A DNA stretch of 5,910 nt, from the NCBI GenBank assembly GCA_947623975.1, contig CANQHY010000077.1, forward strand, positions 1 to 5,910, written 5' to 3'. Each line of letters opens with the position of its first letter. The stretch's first letter is position 1. The translations under genes were made by a program, and so were the position numbers. Below are positions 4,596 to 5,910 of this stretch, piece after piece. The DNA comes from an uncultured Bacilli bacterium. GTDB lineage: Bacteria; Bacillota_I; Bacilli_A; RF39; UBA660. The notes under the pieces are model-generated. The model saw only the letters and a list, made by a program, of their open reading frames with translations, searched no databases and had not been told where the DNA came from.

Positions 4596-5910
4596 TTACT
4601 GATACCTTGTTTTCACTCTAATTTTTACACCGTCTGTTGTAATTGTATTACGATTAGCACCATAAACATTATTACTTAATTGTGCGCTAAACGACCCTGC
4701 ATGACCCGAAGTACCTGCACCAAGATATTGCCCCCTAATATATATAGGGCTTTCAAATAATGCACCGTCAATTCCGCTTAAACCGATTTGAGGAGAGCCT
4801 ATATAACTTATATTAGGCGCGCCTGCGTCTATATATCCTAATTCTTCAGATGTGCCATATATTGCTTTTTCATCAAAATTAACTAATCTAAACCAGTCTA
4901 AAGCGTCTAAATCAGTAGGTATTAATATATTATTAAACGAGGAATTTTGTATGGTTATCACAAATTGTTTTAAATCAATTTCAGCCTGTGCTGTAAAAGC
5001 AGTATTATTAGGAATTGAAGCCCCGACAGCTAAATTTTTTTCAGATTGAAAAATTGATGGTTTATCTTCAATTTTAATGTCATCAATCCAATCTTTATTG
5101 TCTAAAGAATATTTAACTGTATATGTGCCTCTTCCCGACGAAGATGACGTATAATTAATTTTAATATAATATCTTCCAGTGGGAGTTAGTTGATTACTTC
5201 CTTCACTAAAATTTGCGATATCCCAACTTGTTCCATTTGAAGATAATGCTATGCAGAACTTATATGAAGATTGGACTCCAAAAGTAATACCTTGATAATT
5301 AGTATTATCCGACCCACCAATTATTGGCATAAAATATCTTGGTGTTGCTGGTATAATTACATAAAAACTCATTTCCCAATCATTTGTTCCAGGGTTAAAA
5401 GGATTGTTTAATACTACATAATTGGTTGTAGTTATATTTGACATTATAAATTTATCATTAATTGTGGGATTGCCAATTGTAGAATAATTTACTTGATACC
5501 TATCTTGGTCGTTATAGAAATTATTACCATAAACTGCATATAATTGAGGGTATAACTCTTTTTTAACGGTCGCGCCATTTAACCATATTTCATTGTCATT
5601 TAAAGTATTATTAAATGTCAATATCGGGTCGCCTATAGGATGAGATATATCAATAATCGGGCTTTGTAATACAGTTATAACTCCTCTTTCTGTTATCCCT
5701 ATGCTTACTCCGTCAGGTTGTACTGCACCTATACTGTTTATTGTGGCAATTGGAAGCTCAACCGTTCCTGATTTCCAGTTATTCCCTGCTTCAGGTGTGG
5801 TCGGTTCGGTTGTATTATTATCAATAGTTGCATTATTAAAGGAAAGATACCTATTATCTTTTATTCTTTTAGGAGTATCATTTGCATTTAAGTTACAATT
5901 TATATTTATA
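4596..5910 (-). CDS. Tail fibre / receptor-binding protein with split collar domain, 5' end missing
   Basis: The frame is open from the window edge to TAA, giving 437 visible C-terminal residues; the true start lies upstream. A TTG at 5619-5621 lies inside this open frame and is not a convincing start. Visible residues about 17-80 form a module (IDNNT.EP.TP.AGN.W.SGT, then PDG.S) that recurs in the second fibre. Residues about 105-130 (NEIWLNGATV, YPQLYAVYG) resemble the first half of a phage tail-collar domain. Residues about 139-321 look like a LamG/concanavalin-A-type beta sandwich (GNPTI, NPFNPGTNDWEMSFYV, YSLDNKDW, DLKQFVITI). From D338 (DWFRLVNFDEKAIYG, LGYIDAGAPNI) to the end (NVYGANRNTI, VKIRVKTRYQ) the second collar half resumes. 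Such proteins sit at the tail tip and bind cell-surface glycans; the binding role is inferred. The next gene starts 2 bases after the stop. Confidence 0.85.
   Translation of the reverse strand, partial: ININCNLNANDTPKRIKDNRYLSFNNATIDNNTTEPTTPEAGNNWKSGTVELPIATINSIGAVQPDGVSIGITERGVITVLQSPIIDISHPIGDPILTFNNTLNDNEIWLNGATVKKELYPQLYAVYGNNFYNDQDRYQVNYSTIGNPTINDKFIMSNITTTNYVVLNNPFNPGTNDWEMSFYVIIPATPRYFMPIIGGSDNTNYQGITFGVQSSYKFCIALSSNGTSWDIANFSEGSNQLTPTGRYYIKINYTSSSSGRGTYTVKYSLDNKDWIDDIKIEDKPSIFQSEKNLAVGASIPNNTAFTAQAEIDLKQFVITIQNSSFNNILIPTDLDALDWFRLVNFDEKAIYGTSEELGYIDAGAPNISYIGSPQIGLSGIDGALFESPIYIRGQYLGAGTSGHAGSFSAQLSNNVYGANRNTITTDGVKIRVKTRYQ
4605..4608 (-). promoter_or_regulatory. Weak ribosome binding site for the 223-residue gene
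   Basis: On the minus strand ACAAGG lies 11 bases before the ATG at 4593, a longer spacing than usual. It lies within the last codons of the first fibre gene. With only 2 bases between stop and start, translational coupling to the upstream gene is likely. Confidence 0.4.
4947..5495 (-). other. LamG / concanavalin-A-like domain inserted in the first fibre
   Basis: These are visible residues about 139-321. Landmarks are GNPTI near the start, NYVVLNNPFNPGTNDWEMSF, a GI.FG strand, TGRYYIKINY, YSLDNKDW, LAVG, and DLKQFVITI at the end. This order of strands is typical of laminin-G-like sandwiches in phage fibres. The flanks (YPQLYAVYGNNFYND before, DWFRLVNF after) belong to a tail-collar-like domain. 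Boundaries are approximate. Confidence 0.65.
5670..5861 (-). repeat. Fibre repeat module, copy 1
   Basis: This stretch encodes visible residues 17-80 of the first fibre. It matches residues of the second fibre (copy 2 at 3422-3649). Over the core IDNNT.EP.TP.AGN.W.SGT, 16 of 21 residues agree, followed by shared IAT, S.G, PDG and a closing G.I.V pattern. The DNA is also visibly similar, for example the shared string tgtattattatc versus agtattattatc. In copy 2 the preceding residues (W.....Y...DYVNYNGKLYYS) resemble a carbohydrate-binding type 5/12-like module; copy 1 is degenerate there. Confidence 0.7.

Noticed and set aside
4852..5049. Plus-strand 65-codon open frame
   Set aside because: It is antisense to the LamG/collar part of the first fibre, short and without recognisable features.
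5619..5621. TTG as the start of the first fibre gene
   Set aside because: The same frame stays open to the window edge, and the upstream codons encode the repeat module shared with the second fibre, so the real start is beyond the window.

Overview
The window looks like the tail-fibre and lysis end of a phage or prophage late operon. Everything I can support is on the minus strand, so transcription runs from base 5910 towards base 1. The DNA is AT-rich (roughly one third G+C by eye) and tightly packed: neighbouring genes are 2 to 78 bases apart or overlap by 4, and most have a clear purine-rich ribosome binding site. TAA, TAG and TGA all end genes here, so a standard bacterial code fits. The protein types resemble those I know from phages of gut-associated bacteria. 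The host cannot be named from this sequence.

In transcription order: (1) 5910-4596 is a tail fibre or receptor-binding protein whose start lies outside the window. It ends in a tail-collar-like fold that appears to be split by a LamG/concanavalin-A-like domain. (2) 4593-3922 is a 223-residue protein of the kind found beside tail fibres, possibly an assembly factor. (3) 3925-1886 is a second, complete fibre of 679 residues. It has the same repeat module and collar-like segment, but a discoidin (F5/8 type C)-like domain in the position where the first fibre has LamG. (4) 1883-1293 is a 196-residue phage protein of unknown function. (5) 1214-1032 is a 60-residue, highly charged amphipathic protein. 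(6) 993-538 is a DUF1353-family phage protein. (7) 525-115 is a short M15-type peptidase, the likely endolysin. (8) A small reading frame begins at about base 59 and leaves the window.

The fibre genes would set host recognition, genes 2 and 4 may help build or attach fibres, and genes 5 to 8 sit where lysis genes usually lie. No holin with an obvious membrane span is visible. The main leads are: paired fibres that share a scaffold but carry different inserted sugar-binding-like domains; an open frame after the stop codon of the 196-residue gene, with that stop in the loop of a GC-rich hairpin; and the amphipathic 60-residue protein beside the endolysin. I see no clearly new defence or mobile system.
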